A stretch of DNA of 64,000 nucleotides from Diaphorobacter ruginosibacter (GCF_014395975.1 NZ_CP060714.1:1798001-1862000); one strand, 5' to 3'. Shown: positions 25,365-35,282, counted from the first letter of the stretch. Numbers and translations: made by a program. The notes: generated from the sequence alone by a model not told the origin.

Positions 25365-26797
25365 GGGCAGGGTTTCGCTGGGTGATGCCTGTGTCGGCAA
25401 TGATGCTGGCGGGATGCGCATCGGTGGCCGACGCACCGCCACCGTTCCCTGTCATGGCTTCGCAGTACTCATCGCCCCAGGCCCTGCAGGCACAGGCGGA
25501 AGACAGTGCAGCGCTGCTGGGCTCGTGGTGGCTGCTGTTCGATGCGCCTGAGCTGAACGGCCTGGTGAAGCAGGCGCTTGCGGAGAGCACGGAGGCACGC
25601 ATGGCGGTGGCGCGCATGCGCGAGGCGCGTGCGCTGCGCGAGGCCGCGCTGACGCAGTATCGGCCCCAGGGGGGCGTGGAGGCGAGGACCGAGCGCCGGG
25701 GATCCCGCCGGCTCGACGGGGCGAAGGGCGAAGGCGGCGCAGCGGATCTGGGCACGCAAGGCAACTCGGCGCTCGGGCTGCAGGTGTCCTGGGAACTGGA
25801 TGTGTTCGGACGCGGGACGGCACATGCGCGTCAGGCGGAAGGGGAATATGCGGCGGCGCTGTACTCTGCCCACGCCGAACGGGCCGCGCTGGTGGCCGAG
25901 GTTGCGCGAACCTGGTTCGAGGTTCAGCGGTTGGCCGCTGCGCTGGAGGACGCCCGGGCTACCGTGGCCATTCAGCAGAACCTGCAGCACCTGCTCGAGC
26001 GGAAGCTGGACAGGGGGCTTGCACCGCTGTCGGAGCTGGCTCGTGTGGAGGCGGGCCTCTGGGCTGCCCAGGCAGACGAGGTGGCATTGCAGGCCCGGTG
26101 GGATGCCGGCAGGCGTGCCTTGCTGGTGCTGGTGGGACTTGGCGATGCATCGCTTGACGAGTTGCCGCTGGCCGCGCAGCCTACGCAGCCACCCGCATTG
26201 CCGCAGGCGCTGCCGTCGGAGCTGCTGGCGCGGCGTCCCGATGTGCTGATGGCGCGAGCCCAGATGAATGCAGCGGCAGGCGGTCTGCAACTGTCACGCC
26301 TGGCGCTGTGGCCGAGCATCACGCTGACGCCCGGCATCGGCTTGAACTGGCAGAACCATGCCGGATCGCTGCGTACCGGCTACTGGTCCCTGGCCGGCAA
26401 CGTGCTCCTTCCCGTGCTGGATCGCCCCCGTCTGCTGGCGCAGGCGCGGGCACAGGGCGCCCGCGCGGAGCAGGCGGTGATCACCTACGAGCAGACGGTC
26501 CAGCGGGCGTTTTCGGAGACCGACCAGGCGCTGCTGCAGATGGCCTCCGACCTGCCGCGGCTGGGAATGTTGCAGCGTGCGCAGGATCGCGCGGAAGCAG
26601 CGTTCCACGCGTCGGAGAAGGGGTATCGCGCAGGCGTCTTCGACCTGATGACGGTGCTGGATGCCGAGCGCACCTATCGGCAGGCGCGCGTTGCGTTGAC
26701 GGATGCGCGGGGGATGGCGCTGAACCATGCAGTGCAGGTGTTCCAGGCCCTGGGCGGGGGCTGGCAAGCCGACGCGGACTGGATTCCGCAGGGCTGA
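25361..26797 (+). CDS. RND efflux outer-membrane lipoprotein (NodT/OprM family)
   Basis: The 478-residue protein has a signal ending in the lipobox SAMMLAGC and two outer-membrane-efflux repeats. Typical motifs are SWWLLFDAPELNGLVKQALA, VSWELDVFGRG near residue 145, and LLARRPDVLMARAQMNAAAG. It would form the trimeric channel that spans outer membrane and periplasm for the RND pump encoded next. The start is set by the ATGA overlap with the regulator gene. Confidence 0.92.
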   Translation: MRAGFRWVMPVSAMMLAGCASVADAPPPFPVMASQYSSPQALQAQAEDSAALLGSWWLLFDAPELNGLVKQALAESTEARMAVARMREARALREAALTQYRPQGGVEARTERRGSRRLDGAKGEGGAADLGTQGNSALGLQVSWELDVFGRGTAHARQAEGEYAAALYSAHAERAALVAEVARTWFEVQRLAAALEDARATVAIQQNLQHLLERKLDRGLAPLSELARVEAGLWAAQADEVALQARWDAGRRALLVLVGLGDASLDELPLAAQPTQPPALPQALPSELLARRPDVLMARAQMNAAAGGLQLSRLALWPSITLTPGIGLNWQNHAGSLRTGYWSLAGNVLLPVLDRPRLLAQARAQGARAEQAVITYEQTVQRAFSETDQALLQMASDLPRLGMLQRAQDRAEAAFHASEKGYRAGVFDLMTVLDAERTYRQARVALTDARGMALNHAVQVFQALGGGWQADADWIPQG

Positions 26798-26970
26798 GCC
26801 GCGTGCTTCTTCGTCCATGGGTCGTCGTGATGGTTGCCGCCGTGGCCGTCGCGTTGGCGACCTGTTCGTACGGCGGATTCGGCGGGAGCATCCGGGTGCC
26901 TCCCGAATCGTTCATGCGCTGGGCGGCGATTCACGCCCTGGCCTCGAGAAAAGCAGGAAAGAAAATCAAC

Positions 26971-28158
26971 ATGAGATATGAATTGGGCGTTCTGGCCGCA
27001 GCCATGGCGCTGATGGGCTGCTCGCAGGGCGAGGATGGCGCGGCGCAGAAGCCGCCTGCTGAATCCGTTCGTACCGTGAGTGCGGCGGAAGTGGTGCTGC
27101 GTCCCATGGGGGCGAGCCAGGAGGTCTCCGGCCTGCTGGTGCCGCGGGAGGAAGTGGTGGTCGGGCCGGAACTCTCGGGCTACAGGGTGGCAGCGCTGCT
27201 GGCCGATGAAGGAGACGCCGTGCGCGCGGGCCAGCCGCTGGCCCGACTGGATGATGGTTTGCTGCAGGCACGGATCAGGCAGGCGGAGGCTGCGCTGGCA
27301 CAGGCCCGGGCCCGGGCGAGACAGGCGCAGGCGGAATCCGCGCGCGTGGTCGGCCTGGAAGGGCAGGGCGTGCTCTCGGACGAGCAGATCCAGCAACGTC
27401 GCACCGCCGCTGCCAGCGAGCAGGCGAGTGCGGACGTTGCCGCGGCCCAGCTTGCCGGTTTGCGCGTGGAGGCCGGGCGCATGACCCTGCGTGCTCCCGT
27501 GGCCGGGGTGGTGCTGCAACGGAGCGTGCGGCGTGGCGATGTAGCCTCGCCCGGGGCCGAGCCGATGTTCCGCCTGGCCCGGGAAGGGCTGGTGGAGCTG
27601 TCCGCGGAAGTACCGGAACATCTGCTGGGCGGTATCCGTCAGGGCGAGGGCGCCGCGGTCGTGCTGGCCTCGGGCACCCAGGTGCAGGGACAGGTGCGGC
27701 TCCTGTCGCGCCGCGTCGACGAGAAAACCAAGCTGGTGCAGGTGCGGGTGACCTTGCCCGTTCGCCAGGACCTGCGCCCCGGTGGCTTCGCTCGTGCCAG
27801 CTTTCAACCGGAGGCCCGGCCGGTGGCGGCCGTTCCCGAGAAGGCGGTGCACTTCGAGGCTGGCGGACCGCAGTTGGCCACCATCGACGCGGAGGGCCAC
27901 ATACGCAAGACTCCCGTGACGCTGGGCGTGCGCACCGATGGCTGGGTCGAACTGCGTAGCGGTCCTCCCGTAGGGACGCTCCTGGCCCTGGGGGGCGGAG
28001 CCTTTGCCCTGGAGGGTGACAAGGTGCTGGTGCATGGCGTGTCGCCAATGCAGGGGCACAGGCCTGCGGCGCAACGAGGCCAGTCCCTGACGCTGCAGGA
28101 TGGAAACATGCAGGGCAGCCCTGCCGCGGGCCGCCAGGAAACGGGGCTGCGCTCATGA
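26971..28158 (+). CDS. RND efflux periplasmic adaptor (membrane-fusion lipoprotein)
   Basis: The 395-residue adaptor has a lipoprotein signal (MRYELGVLAAAMALMGC), then a barrel-sandwich half (GPELSGYRVAALLADEGDAV and RAGQPLARLDD). An Ala/Gln-rich coiled-coil hairpin follows (about residues 100-165), then the second half (MTLRAPVAGVVLQRSVRRGD) and the beta-barrel domain. It links the pump to the outer-membrane channel. The start at 26971 has an AGGAAAG-type site upstream. The open frame continues back to 26803 with another hydrophobic stretch ending in a cysteine (ALATCSYGG), so a longer N-terminus cannot be excluded. It overlaps the pump gene by ATGA. Confidence 0.88.
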   Translation: MRYELGVLAAAMALMGCSQGEDGAAQKPPAESVRTVSAAEVVLRPMGASQEVSGLLVPREEVVVGPELSGYRVAALLADEGDAVRAGQPLARLDDGLLQARIRQAEAALAQARARARQAQAESARVVGLEGQGVLSDEQIQQRRTAAASEQASADVAAAQLAGLRVEAGRMTLRAPVAGVVLQRSVRRGDVASPGAEPMFRLAREGLVELSAEVPEHLLGGIRQGEGAAVVLASGTQVQGQVRLLSRRVDEKTKLVQVRVTLPVRQDLRPGGFARASFQPEARPVAAVPEKAVHFEAGGPQLATIDAEGHIRKTPVTLGVRTDGWVELRSGPPVGTLLALGGGAFALEGDKVLVHGVSPMQGHRPAAQRGQSLTLQDGNMQGSPAAGRQETGLRS

Positions 28159-31100
28159 AGATGCGAATCTCGGCCTGGTCCATCCAGAACCCGATTCCCG
28201 TTGCGGTGCTGTTCCTCGCGATCCTGGTGGCGGGCCTGCTGGCGTACCGGACCATGCCCATCAAGCTGTATCCCGACGTGTCGTTTCCGATCGTCTCGGT
28301 GTCCGTGGCCCTGCCCAGCGCAGCAGCCACCGAGGTCGAGACCCAGGTCACGCGGGTGGTGGAGGATGGCGTCTCGACGGTCGCGGGCGTCAAGCATGTG
28401 ATCTCCACCGTCACCCAGGGCATGTCCTCCACGGTGGTGGAGTTCGAGATCGGTCAGAACCCGCAGCGGGCGATCGACGAAGTGCGCTCCGCGGTTGACC
28501 GTGTGCGCGCCAACCTGCCCGCCAGCGTGGAGCCGCCGATCGTGGAGCGGCTCGACTTCGACGCCATGCCTCTGCTGACCTATGCGGTCTCCGCCGAACA
28601 CATGGACGACGTGGCGCTCAACTGGTTCATCGAGGACACCGTCACCCGCCAGCTGGTATCGCTCAAGGGCGTGGGGCAGGTCACCCGCGTCGGCGGCGTG
28701 GGCCGCGACATCACGGTCACGCTCGATCCCGCCCGGCTGCAGGCGCTGGGCCTGACGGCCGTGGCCGTCAATGATGCACTGCGTGCGCACAACCTGGATG
28801 CCTCAGGCGGACGTGCCGAGATCGGATCGCAGGAGCAGCAGGTACGCGTGCTCGCGGCGCCGGCGACGGTGCAGTCGCTCGGCAATCTGGTGATCGCCAC
28901 CCGCGACGGTCGGCATCTGCGTCTGAGCGACGTGGCCACGGTGGCCAGCGGCGCGAGCGACCGGCGCGGCTTTGCCATCCTGAACGGCGAGCCCGTCGTG
29001 GGCTTCCAGGTCATGAAGACCAAGGCGGCATCGGACGTCAGCGTGGAAGAGACCGTTGGTGCCGCAATCGCCAGGCTGTCCCGCGAGCATCCGCAGGTCT
29101 CGTTCCAACTGGTCGCGTCGGGTGCCAAGAACACCCGCGAGAGCTTCGACGCCACGGTGCACACCTTGCTGGAAGGCATGCTGCTCGCCGCCGTCGTCGT
29201 CTTCATGTTCCTGCGCGACTGGCGCGCGACGCTGATCGCCGCGGTCGCGATGCCCATCTCGCTGATCCCGACCTTCGCGGTCATCCATGCGCTGGACTAT
29301 TCGCTGAACATGCTGTCGCTGCTGGCGCTGACGCTGGTGATCGGCGTGCTGGTCGACGACGCCATCGTCGAGGTGGAGAACATCCAGAAGCGCGTGCAGG
29401 CCGGTGCGTCGCCCTGGCGCGCGGCCATGGAAGGGGCTGACGCCATCGGTCTGGCCGTGGTGGCGACGACGCTGTCCATTGCCGTGGTGTTCCTGCCCGT
29501 GGCGTTCATGGGCGGCTATGCCGGACCGTATTTCCGCGAGTTCGGCGTGACGGTGGCGGTGTCGGTGCTGTTCTCGCTGCTGGTGGCACGCATGCTGTCG
29601 CCGCTGATGTGTGCCTATCTTCTCAAGCCATCGGCACGGCCGGAGGTGCACAAGCCCTTCACCGGCCGGTATCGGCGCCTGCTGGAATGGTCTCTGGCGC
29701 ATCGCTGGTGGTCCATGGGCGCGGGCGTGGCCATTTTCGTGGGCTCGCTGGTGCTGGCAAGCTGGCTGCCCACGGGATTCTCGCCGACGGGCGACAGCGG
29801 CACGGTGCAGATCAGCGTGCAGGGCGCACCGGGAGCCACCACGCAGGACATGCGCGGTGCGGTGGCCGACCTGACGCGCCGGCTGCAGGCAGAGGCCGAC
29901 GTGAAGGACGTGTTCGTCAGCGTGGGCAGCAGCCAGCGTGACGGGGACCCGCGCAAGGGAACGGCCATCGTGCAGCTTCATGATGCGCGCTCGATGACCA
30001 CCCGTGCGTTCCAGGATCGCGTGAGGCCCGTGCTGATGTCGGTGCCCGACGTGCGCCTGAGCTACACGGAGAGCGAAGGTGGCGGGACGCAGAACGCCCA
30101 GGTCATCCTGGGCGGGCACGATGGAGCCTTGCTCGCCAGGACGGCCGGTGAGGTCGAGCGGCAACTGCGCACCTTGCCCATGCTGAAGAATGTGCACCAG
30201 GTTGCGCCGCTGCCCGGGCCCGAACTGGTGATTCGCCTCAAGCCGGATGAGGCCGCTCGCCTGGGCGTGACACCCGAGGTGGTGGCGGAGGTGGCGCGCA
30301 TGGCCAGCGTGGGCGATCTCGATGCCACCGCTTCCAAGTTCAACACCGGCCGCCAGCGCCTTGCCGTGCGCGTGCGGCTGCCGCAGACGGCGTTGCAGGA
30401 CGTGGGCAGCATCGGGGCGCTGCGCGTTCCCACGGCCGATGGCGGCAACGTGCCGCTCTCCGCCGTGGCGGACCTGAGTTTCCAGGTGGGGGATTCGCAC
30501 ATCGATCGTTTCGACCGCGAGCGCCGCATCACTCTGGAGGCCGAGATCGCCGGTGGCTCGTTCGGCCAGGCCGATGCAGCCATCAAGGAACTGCCCATCC
30601 TTCAGAACCTGCCGGAAGGCGTGGCGCGCCCCCTGTATGGCGATGCGGAGAGCATGAACGAGCTGTTCTCCAGCTTCGGCGTGGCGATTCTGGTGGGCGT
30701 GGGGCTCATCCTGGGCGTGCTCGTGCTGCTGTTCAGGAGCTTCGTCAAGCCGGTGATCATCCTGGCCGCGCTGCCGTTGTCGCTGGCGGGGGCATTCCTG
30801 GCCCTGCTGGCCGTGGGCGGCGAGATCAACCTGCCGGTGTTGATCGGCCTGCTGATGCTGATGGGCCTGGCAGCCAAGAACTCCATCCTGCTCGTGGAGC
30901 ATGCGGTGGAGTCCGAACGCAACGGAAGCACGCAGACGCAGGCGCTGCTGGACGCGGCGCACGAGCGTGCAAGGCCCATCATCATGACCACGATCGCCAT
31001 GGCGATGGGCATGCTGCCCACGGCGCTTGGCCTGGGCAACGGATCGGAGTTCCGCCAGCCGCTGGCCATCGCGGTGATCGGGGGGCTGGTGTCATCCACC

Positions 31101-31235
31101 GCGCTGTCCCTGGTGCTTGTACCCGTGGTGTACGCGGTGATGGACGACTTCGAGAACTGGCTGCGGCCCAGGCTCGCGCGGTGGGTGACGATGCCGCCGC
31201 CCGAGGACACGCGCGAGCTGCTGCAGCAGCGATGA
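28155..31235 (+). CDS. RND efflux pump, inner-membrane transporter (AcrB/MexB-like)
   Basis: The 1026-residue RND transporter starts with the family N-terminus ISAWSIQNPIPVAVLFLAIL and LYPDVSFPIVSVSV. It has the proton-relay Asp pair in TM4 (GVLVDDAIVEVENI, around residue 400) and TM segments near the middle (about 345-480) and end (about 845-1010). The second-half motif GLAAKNSILLVEHAVESERN is present. It exports drugs, solvents or other toxic compounds using the proton gradient, together with the two upstream proteins. Which compounds is not evident. Transcription converges with the mocR gene 36 bp further on. Confidence 0.93.
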   Translation: MKMRISAWSIQNPIPVAVLFLAILVAGLLAYRTMPIKLYPDVSFPIVSVSVALPSAAATEVETQVTRVVEDGVSTVAGVKHVISTVTQGMSSTVVEFEIGQNPQRAIDEVRSAVDRVRANLPASVEPPIVERLDFDAMPLLTYAVSAEHMDDVALNWFIEDTVTRQLVSLKGVGQVTRVGGVGRDITVTLDPARLQALGLTAVAVNDALRAHNLDASGGRAEIGSQEQQVRVLAAPATVQSLGNLVIATRDGRHLRLSDVATVASGASDRRGFAILNGEPVVGFQVMKTKAASDVSVEETVGAAIARLSREHPQVSFQLVASGAKNTRESFDATVHTLLEGMLLAAVVVFMFLRDWRATLIAAVAMPISLIPTFAVIHALDYSLNMLSLLALTLVIGVLVDDAIVEVENIQKRVQAGASPWRAAMEGADAIGLAVVATTLSIAVVFLPVAFMGGYAGPYFREFGVTVAVSVLFSLLVARMLSPLMCAYLLKPSARPEVHKPFTGRYRRLLEWSLAHRWWSMGAGVAIFVGSLVLASWLPTGFSPTGDSGTVQISVQGAPGATTQDMRGAVADLTRRLQAEADVKDVFVSVGSSQRDGDPRKGTAIVQLHDARSMTTRAFQDRVRPVLMSVPDVRLSYTESEGGGTQNAQVILGGHDGALLARTAGEVERQLRTLPMLKNVHQVAPLPGPELVIRLKPDEAARLGVTPEVVAEVARMASVGDLDATASKFNTGRQRLAVRVRLPQTALQDVGSIGALRVPTADGGNVPLSAVADLSFQVGDSHIDRFDRERRITLEAEIAGGSFGQADAAIKELPILQNLPEGVARPLYGDAESMNELFSSFGVAILVGVGLILGVLVLLFRSFVKPVIILAALPLSLAGAFLALLAVGGEINLPVLIGLLMLMGLAAKNSILLVEHAVESERNGSTQTQALLDAAHERARPIIMTTIAMAMGMLPTALGLGNGSEFRQPLAIAVIGGLVSSTALSLVLVPVVYAVMDDFENWLRPRLARWVTMPPPEDTRELLQQR

Positions 31236-31271
31236 AGGCAGCGAGAGGAGAAAAGATGGCCGCCGGTGCGC

Positions 31272-32699
31272 TCAGCGCAGCGCATTGGCTGCGATCTTGC
31301 CGATGGTGATCACCGCCTGTTCGATCTCGTTCGACCAGGGGCTGCTGTAGTTGAGCCGGATGAAGTTGGGATAGCTGTTCGACACCGAGAACATGTAGCC
31401 CGGCCCGACGGTGATGCCGTGCTCCAGCGCCTGCTGGTAGAGCTGCATGCCATCGATCTTGCCCGGCAGCTCCACCCAGAGCACATATCCGCCTTCCGGG
31501 CTCGACACGCGCGTGCCTTCGGGAAAGAACCGGCTCACCGCGTGGCGCATGAGCCTGGCATTCTGTCCATAGGTCTTGCGAAGGCGCCTGAGCTGGTGGT
31601 CGAAGCCATCGCGCTCCAGGTATTCGGCAATGGCCAGCTGCGGAATGGACGGCGTGGTCAGCGTGTTCAGGAATTTCAGCTTTTCGACCTGATCGCGATA
31701 GCGCCCGGTCAACGCCCAGCCGATGCGGTAGACCGAGGTGAGCGTCTTGGAGAAGGAGGAGCAATGCAGCACCAGCCCCCTGGTGTCGAATGACTTGAGC
31801 GTGCTGGGAGGTGCGTCGCCGTAGTAGAGCTCGTTGTAGACGCCGTTCTCGATGATGGGTATGTCGAGCTCGTTTGCGAGCTGCACCAGCGCCTGCTTGC
31901 GCTCGTCCGGCATGCGGTAGCCGAGCGGATTCTGGAAGTTGGGCATCACCATGCAGGCCGCGATGGGCATCTCGCGTGCGAGTCGGGCCAGCATGTCCAC
32001 GTCGATGCCGAGGACGGGATCGGTGGGAACTTCGATCACCTTCATGCCCATGCGCTCGATGGCATGCAGCATCGCATAGAAGGTCGGCGACTCCACGGCG
32101 ATCACGTCGCCCGGCTTGGCCACGGCCTGCAGGCAGAGGTTGATCGCCTCGGTGGCGCCCACGGTGATGATGGCCTCGGCCGGATCGACGGCCAGTCCCT
32201 GGTCCAGATGCCGCCGGATGATCTGCCGCAGGAGCTTGGGATGACCGGGAGGCAGCGCGTTCTTGAGGTCATGCAGCGAGGCATCCTTGCCCGCGGCGAA
32301 CACATAGCGGTTGAGCTTGTCGAACGGGAACCCCACGGGGTCGGGATAGGGCGATCCCAGGGGAGTCGCGTCACCCGACGAGATGGTGCGCAGCGTGGAG
32401 AGCACGAGGCGGCTGACATCGACCGACGCCGACAAGGGAATGGGACGAGGGCGCTCGATCACATCCGCTGCACCGGCATGGGCGGCACCCTTGCGCAGGT
32501 TGACGAAGAAGCCCGACTGCGGCCGGCTGGCGATGAGCCCCCGGCTTTCCAGCTGCAGATAGGCGCGCAGCACGGTGGTGATGCTGATCTGGCGCTGCCT
32601 GCTGGTCTCGCGCACCGACTGGAGGCGCTCCCCGTCGCGGTAGACACCCTTCTGGATCTGCTGCTCGATGTCGTTGGCGAGCTTCTCGTAGAGTTTCAT
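31272..32699 (-). CDS. MocR-family regulator (GntR DNA-binding plus aminotransferase-like domain)
   Basis: The 475-residue MocR protein has an N-terminal GntR winged helix (MKLYEKLANDIEQQIQKGVY, LQSVRETSRQRQISITTVLR) and a large fold-type-I PLP domain. The PLP-lysine motif is HCSSFSKTLTSVYRIGW. In this family PLP or an amine adduct acts as the effector. It is divergent from the molybdoenzyme-cytochrome bd cluster. A decamer AACTGTGCTC and variants are repeated in the shared 282-bp gap and again before moaA, which makes this protein the best candidate to bind them. Confidence 0.88.
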   Translation of the reverse strand: MKLYEKLANDIEQQIQKGVYRDGERLQSVRETSRQRQISITTVLRAYLQLESRGLIASRPQSGFFVNLRKGAAHAGAADVIERPRPIPLSASVDVSRLVLSTLRTISSGDATPLGSPYPDPVGFPFDKLNRYVFAAGKDASLHDLKNALPPGHPKLLRQIIRRHLDQGLAVDPAEAIITVGATEAINLCLQAVAKPGDVIAVESPTFYAMLHAIERMGMKVIEVPTDPVLGIDVDMLARLAREMPIAACMVMPNFQNPLGYRMPDERKQALVQLANELDIPIIENGVYNELYYGDAPPSTLKSFDTRGLVLHCSSFSKTLTSVYRIGWALTGRYRDQVEKLKFLNTLTTPSIPQLAIAEYLERDGFDHQLRRLRKTYGQNARLMRHAVSRFFPEGTRVSSPEGGYVLWVELPGKIDGMQLYQQALEHGITVGPGYMFSVSNSYPNFIRLNYSSPWSNEIEQAVITIGKIAANALR

Positions 32700-32739
32700 G
32701 GAGGGCCTTGTCGCGGTGGGGCAGCTTGTTGTCGTTGTA

Positions 32740-32905
32740 GAGCACAGTTGGGCGGACCCGTGGCGCTACTGTACTCCTTGGTAACTGTGTTTCTTGATTT
32801 TGGTCAAATTTGTACACCCGCACGGCACCATCGCTCGGGAAGTGTTCCGGATGGCCTGCTGACGCGCCGCAACTGTGCTCTTTTTTCTGCCCCTGAACTG
32901 CGCTC
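32740..32905. promoter_or_regulatory. array of AACTGTGCTC-like decamers between mocR and the molybdoenzyme gene
   Basis: An exact AACTGTGCTC lies at 32871-32880, and its exact reverse complement at 32740-32749. Variants AACTGCGCTC (32896-32905), AACTGTGTTT (32783-32792) and TACTGTACTC (32767-32776) lie in the same gap. The pair at 32871 and 32896 is a direct repeat with 25-bp phasing. MocR regulators usually bind direct repeats, so these are likely its operators. The assignment is inferred from position and recurrence. Confidence 0.65.
32794..32807. promoter_or_regulatory. FNR/Anr-type site in the mocR-molybdoenzyme intergenic region
   Basis: TTGATTTTGGTCAA differs by one base from the FNR/Anr consensus TTGATNNNNATCAA. 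It is 175 bp before the molybdoenzyme start and in the same unit as cytochrome bd genes, which are commonly controlled by oxygen-responsive FNR/Anr regulators. Confidence 0.6.
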
Positions 32906-32981
32906 CTTCGCGCTGCCAGACGTTGCCTACATTAACTTTCATCAAAGTAAATGAGCGCGAAATGCGCTAAGGAGGCTCCAA

Positions 32982-35282
32982 ATGGGCAAGCGAGAAGTTC
33001 CTGGCATTCGCAAATACGATGCACCGGCCGGCGGCTGGGGCGCACTCAAGGCCACGGCACAGGCGGTGCACGAGCAGATGCAGGTGGTGGAGGCGCCCAT
33101 CGTGCTCATGCGCACCAACCAGCCCACGGGGTTCGACTGCCCGGGCTGTGCCTGGCCGGACAAGGAGCACCGCTCCACCTTCCAGTTCTGCGAGAACGGC
33201 GCCAAGGCCGTGACATGGGAGGCGACAAGCAAGCGGGTCACGCCCGAGTTCTTCGCGCAGCACACCGTCACGGACCTGCTGCGGCTCAGCGACTACGAGC
33301 TGGAGAATTTCGGCCGCCTCACGCACCCGATGGCCTATGACCCCACGACCGACAAGTTCCGCGAGGTGAGCTGGGATGCGGCCTTCGAACGCATCGGTCA
33401 GGTGCTGCGGGGCCTTGAGACGCCGGACCAGGCGGAGTTCTACACCTCGGGGCGTGCCTCCAACGAGGCGGCCTATCTGTTCCAGCTGTTCGCGCGGGAG
33501 TTCGGCACCAACAACTTCCCCGACTGCTCCAACATGTGCCACGAGGCGACCAGCGTGGGCCTTCCCCAGTCCATCGGCATCGGCAAGGGGACCGTATCGC
33601 TGGATGACTTCGAGAAGACCGAACTCATCATCTCGATGGGCCACAACCCCGGCACCAACCATCCGCGCATGATGGGCACGCTGCACGAGGCAGCGCGCAG
33701 GGGCGTGCCGATCATCGTGTTCAACCCGCTCAAGGAGCGCGCGCTGGAGCGCTTTGCCGATCCGCAGAACGTGATCGAGATGGCGACATTCAGCTCCACG
33801 GCGATTGCCTCGACCTATTTTCAGGTGCGCGCCGGAGGCGATGCCGCGGCGCTCAAGGGCATCATGAAGGCGCTGCTGGAACTGGAGGTCGGCCAGGGGA
33901 ATGTGCTCGACCGCGACTTCATCGCGGTGCACACCGAGGGGTTCGATGCGCTGGTGGCCGACCTTGCGAAGACACCCTGGGCGCTGATCGAAAAGGAATG
34001 CGGCCTCACGCAGTCCCAACTGGAGCAGGTGGCGCAGGCCTATGCCAGGTCCAATGCCACCATCATCACCTACGGTATGGGACTGACGCAGCACAACACG
34101 GGCACCTGGAACGTGCGCCTGATTGCCGACCTGCTGCTGATGCGCGGCAACATCGGCAAGCCCGGTGCGGGTATCTGCCCGCTGCGCGGACACTCCAACG
34201 TGCAGGGCAACCGCACCGTGGGCATCACCGAGAAGCCGTCGGAAGAGTTCCTCGGCAAGCTCGAGGAGATCTTCGGCTTCAAGCCGCCCAAGGAGCATGG
34301 ACACGACGCCGTCCAGACCATGCAGGCCATGGTGGAAGGCCGCTCGAAGGCGCTGATCTGCCTGGGTGGCAACTTCGCTGTCGCCATGCCCGACCCGGAG
34401 CTCGCGTTTCCCGCGATGAAGCAGCTCGACCTGAGCGTGCACCTGGGTACCAAGCTCAACCGCTGCCATCTGCTGGTGGGCAAGGAAACCTTCATCCTGC
34501 CGGTGATCGGCCGCACCGAGCTCGACATGCAGGCCAGTGGCGCGCAGTCGATCACGGTGGAGGATTCGATGTCCATGGTGCACGCCTCGGCGGGCCGCCT
34601 GCGCCCGGCCTCGCAGTTCCTGCGCTCGGAGCCGGCCATCGTGGCGGGCATGGCCGCCGCCACGCTCAAGGGCAGCAAGACCGACTGGATGCGCCTGGTG
34701 GACGACTACGACCGCATCCGCGAGCTGATCGAACGCACCATCCCCGGCTTCGACGACTACAACGAGCGGATCCGGGTGCCCGGGGGCTTCCGCATGCCGC
34801 TGCCGCCGACCGAACGCCAATGGCCCACGCCTTCGGGCAAGGCCGTGTTCTCGGTGTTCCCGGGCGTGAGCGAGAACTACCTGCCGTGGGAGGACGATGT
34901 GCTGCGCCTCATCACCATCCGCAGCCACGACCAGTACAACACCACGATCTACGGTCTCGATGATCGCTACCGTGGGGTGTTCGGCCGGCGCGACGTGCTG
35001 TTCATGCACCCATCGGATCTGGCCGCACGCGGTCTCGAGCATGGCGATCTCGTCGAGATCGAGACCATTTCAAAGCTGGGCAAGGGGCGCAACCTGCGAC
35101 TCCCGGGCATCACGGTCATCGAGTACGACATCGCCCCGGGCTCCGTGGCTGCCTACTACCCCGAGGCCAATGTGCTGGTGCCGCTGGACTACATCGACGA
35201 GGAGTGCGGTACGCCATCCTACAAGTCGATTCCGGTGCGCGTGCTGCGGCAGGAGCCGCAACCGGTCGCCCAGGCCGCCTGA
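32982..35282 (+). CDS. FdhF/YdeP-family molybdopterin oxidoreductase
   Basis: The 766-residue molybdopterin enzyme is of the YdeP/FdhF-like group. The N-terminal CPGCAWPDKEHRSTFQFCENG contains cysteines but not the full four-cysteine [4Fe-4S] pattern of formate dehydrogenases. NMCHEATSVGLPQSIGIGKG marks the molybdenum-site region. GMGLTQHNTGTWNVRL, GICPLRGHSNVQGNRTVGI and the C-terminal molydop-binding domain follow. YdeP of E. coli is linked to acid resistance, but the reaction is unknown. A perfect GGAGG ribosome-binding site precedes the ATG. It is the first gene of the run leading to cydAB, bestrophin and moaA, and MoaA makes its cofactor. Confidence 0.88.
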   Translation: MGKREVPGIRKYDAPAGGWGALKATAQAVHEQMQVVEAPIVLMRTNQPTGFDCPGCAWPDKEHRSTFQFCENGAKAVTWEATSKRVTPEFFAQHTVTDLLRLSDYELENFGRLTHPMAYDPTTDKFREVSWDAAFERIGQVLRGLETPDQAEFYTSGRASNEAAYLFQLFAREFGTNNFPDCSNMCHEATSVGLPQSIGIGKGTVSLDDFEKTELIISMGHNPGTNHPRMMGTLHEAARRGVPIIVFNPLKERALERFADPQNVIEMATFSSTAIASTYFQVRAGGDAAALKGIMKALLELEVGQGNVLDRDFIAVHTEGFDALVADLAKTPWALIEKECGLTQSQLEQVAQAYARSNATIITYGMGLTQHNTGTWNVRLIADLLLMRGNIGKPGAGICPLRGHSNVQGNRTVGITEKPSEEFLGKLEEIFGFKPPKEHGHDAVQTMQAMVEGRSKALICLGGNFAVAMPDPELAFPAMKQLDLSVHLGTKLNRCHLLVGKETFILPVIGRTELDMQASGAQSITVEDSMSMVHASAGRLRPASQFLRSEPAIVAGMAAATLKGSKTDWMRLVDDYDRIRELIERTIPGFDDYNERIRVPGGFRMPLPPTERQWPTPSGKAVFSVFPGVSENYLPWEDDVLRLITIRSHDQYNTTIYGLDDRYRGVFGRRDVLFMHPSDLAARGLEHGDLVEIETISKLGKGRNLRLPGITVIEYDIAPGSVAAYYPEANVLVPLDYIDEECGTPSYKSIPVRVLRQEPQPVAQAA

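Noticed and set aside
28803..30962. 719-codon open frame on the minus strand inside the RND pump gene
   Set aside because: It is the antisense shadow of a strongly family-matching pump gene. His/Arg/Gln-rich composition is typical of GC-rich antisense frames, and it has no start signal.
32967..35042. 691-codon minus-strand frame inside the molybdoenzyme gene
   Set aside because: It mirrors the plus-strand gene, which has clear molybdopterin motifs, and shows only the biased composition of high-GC antisense.
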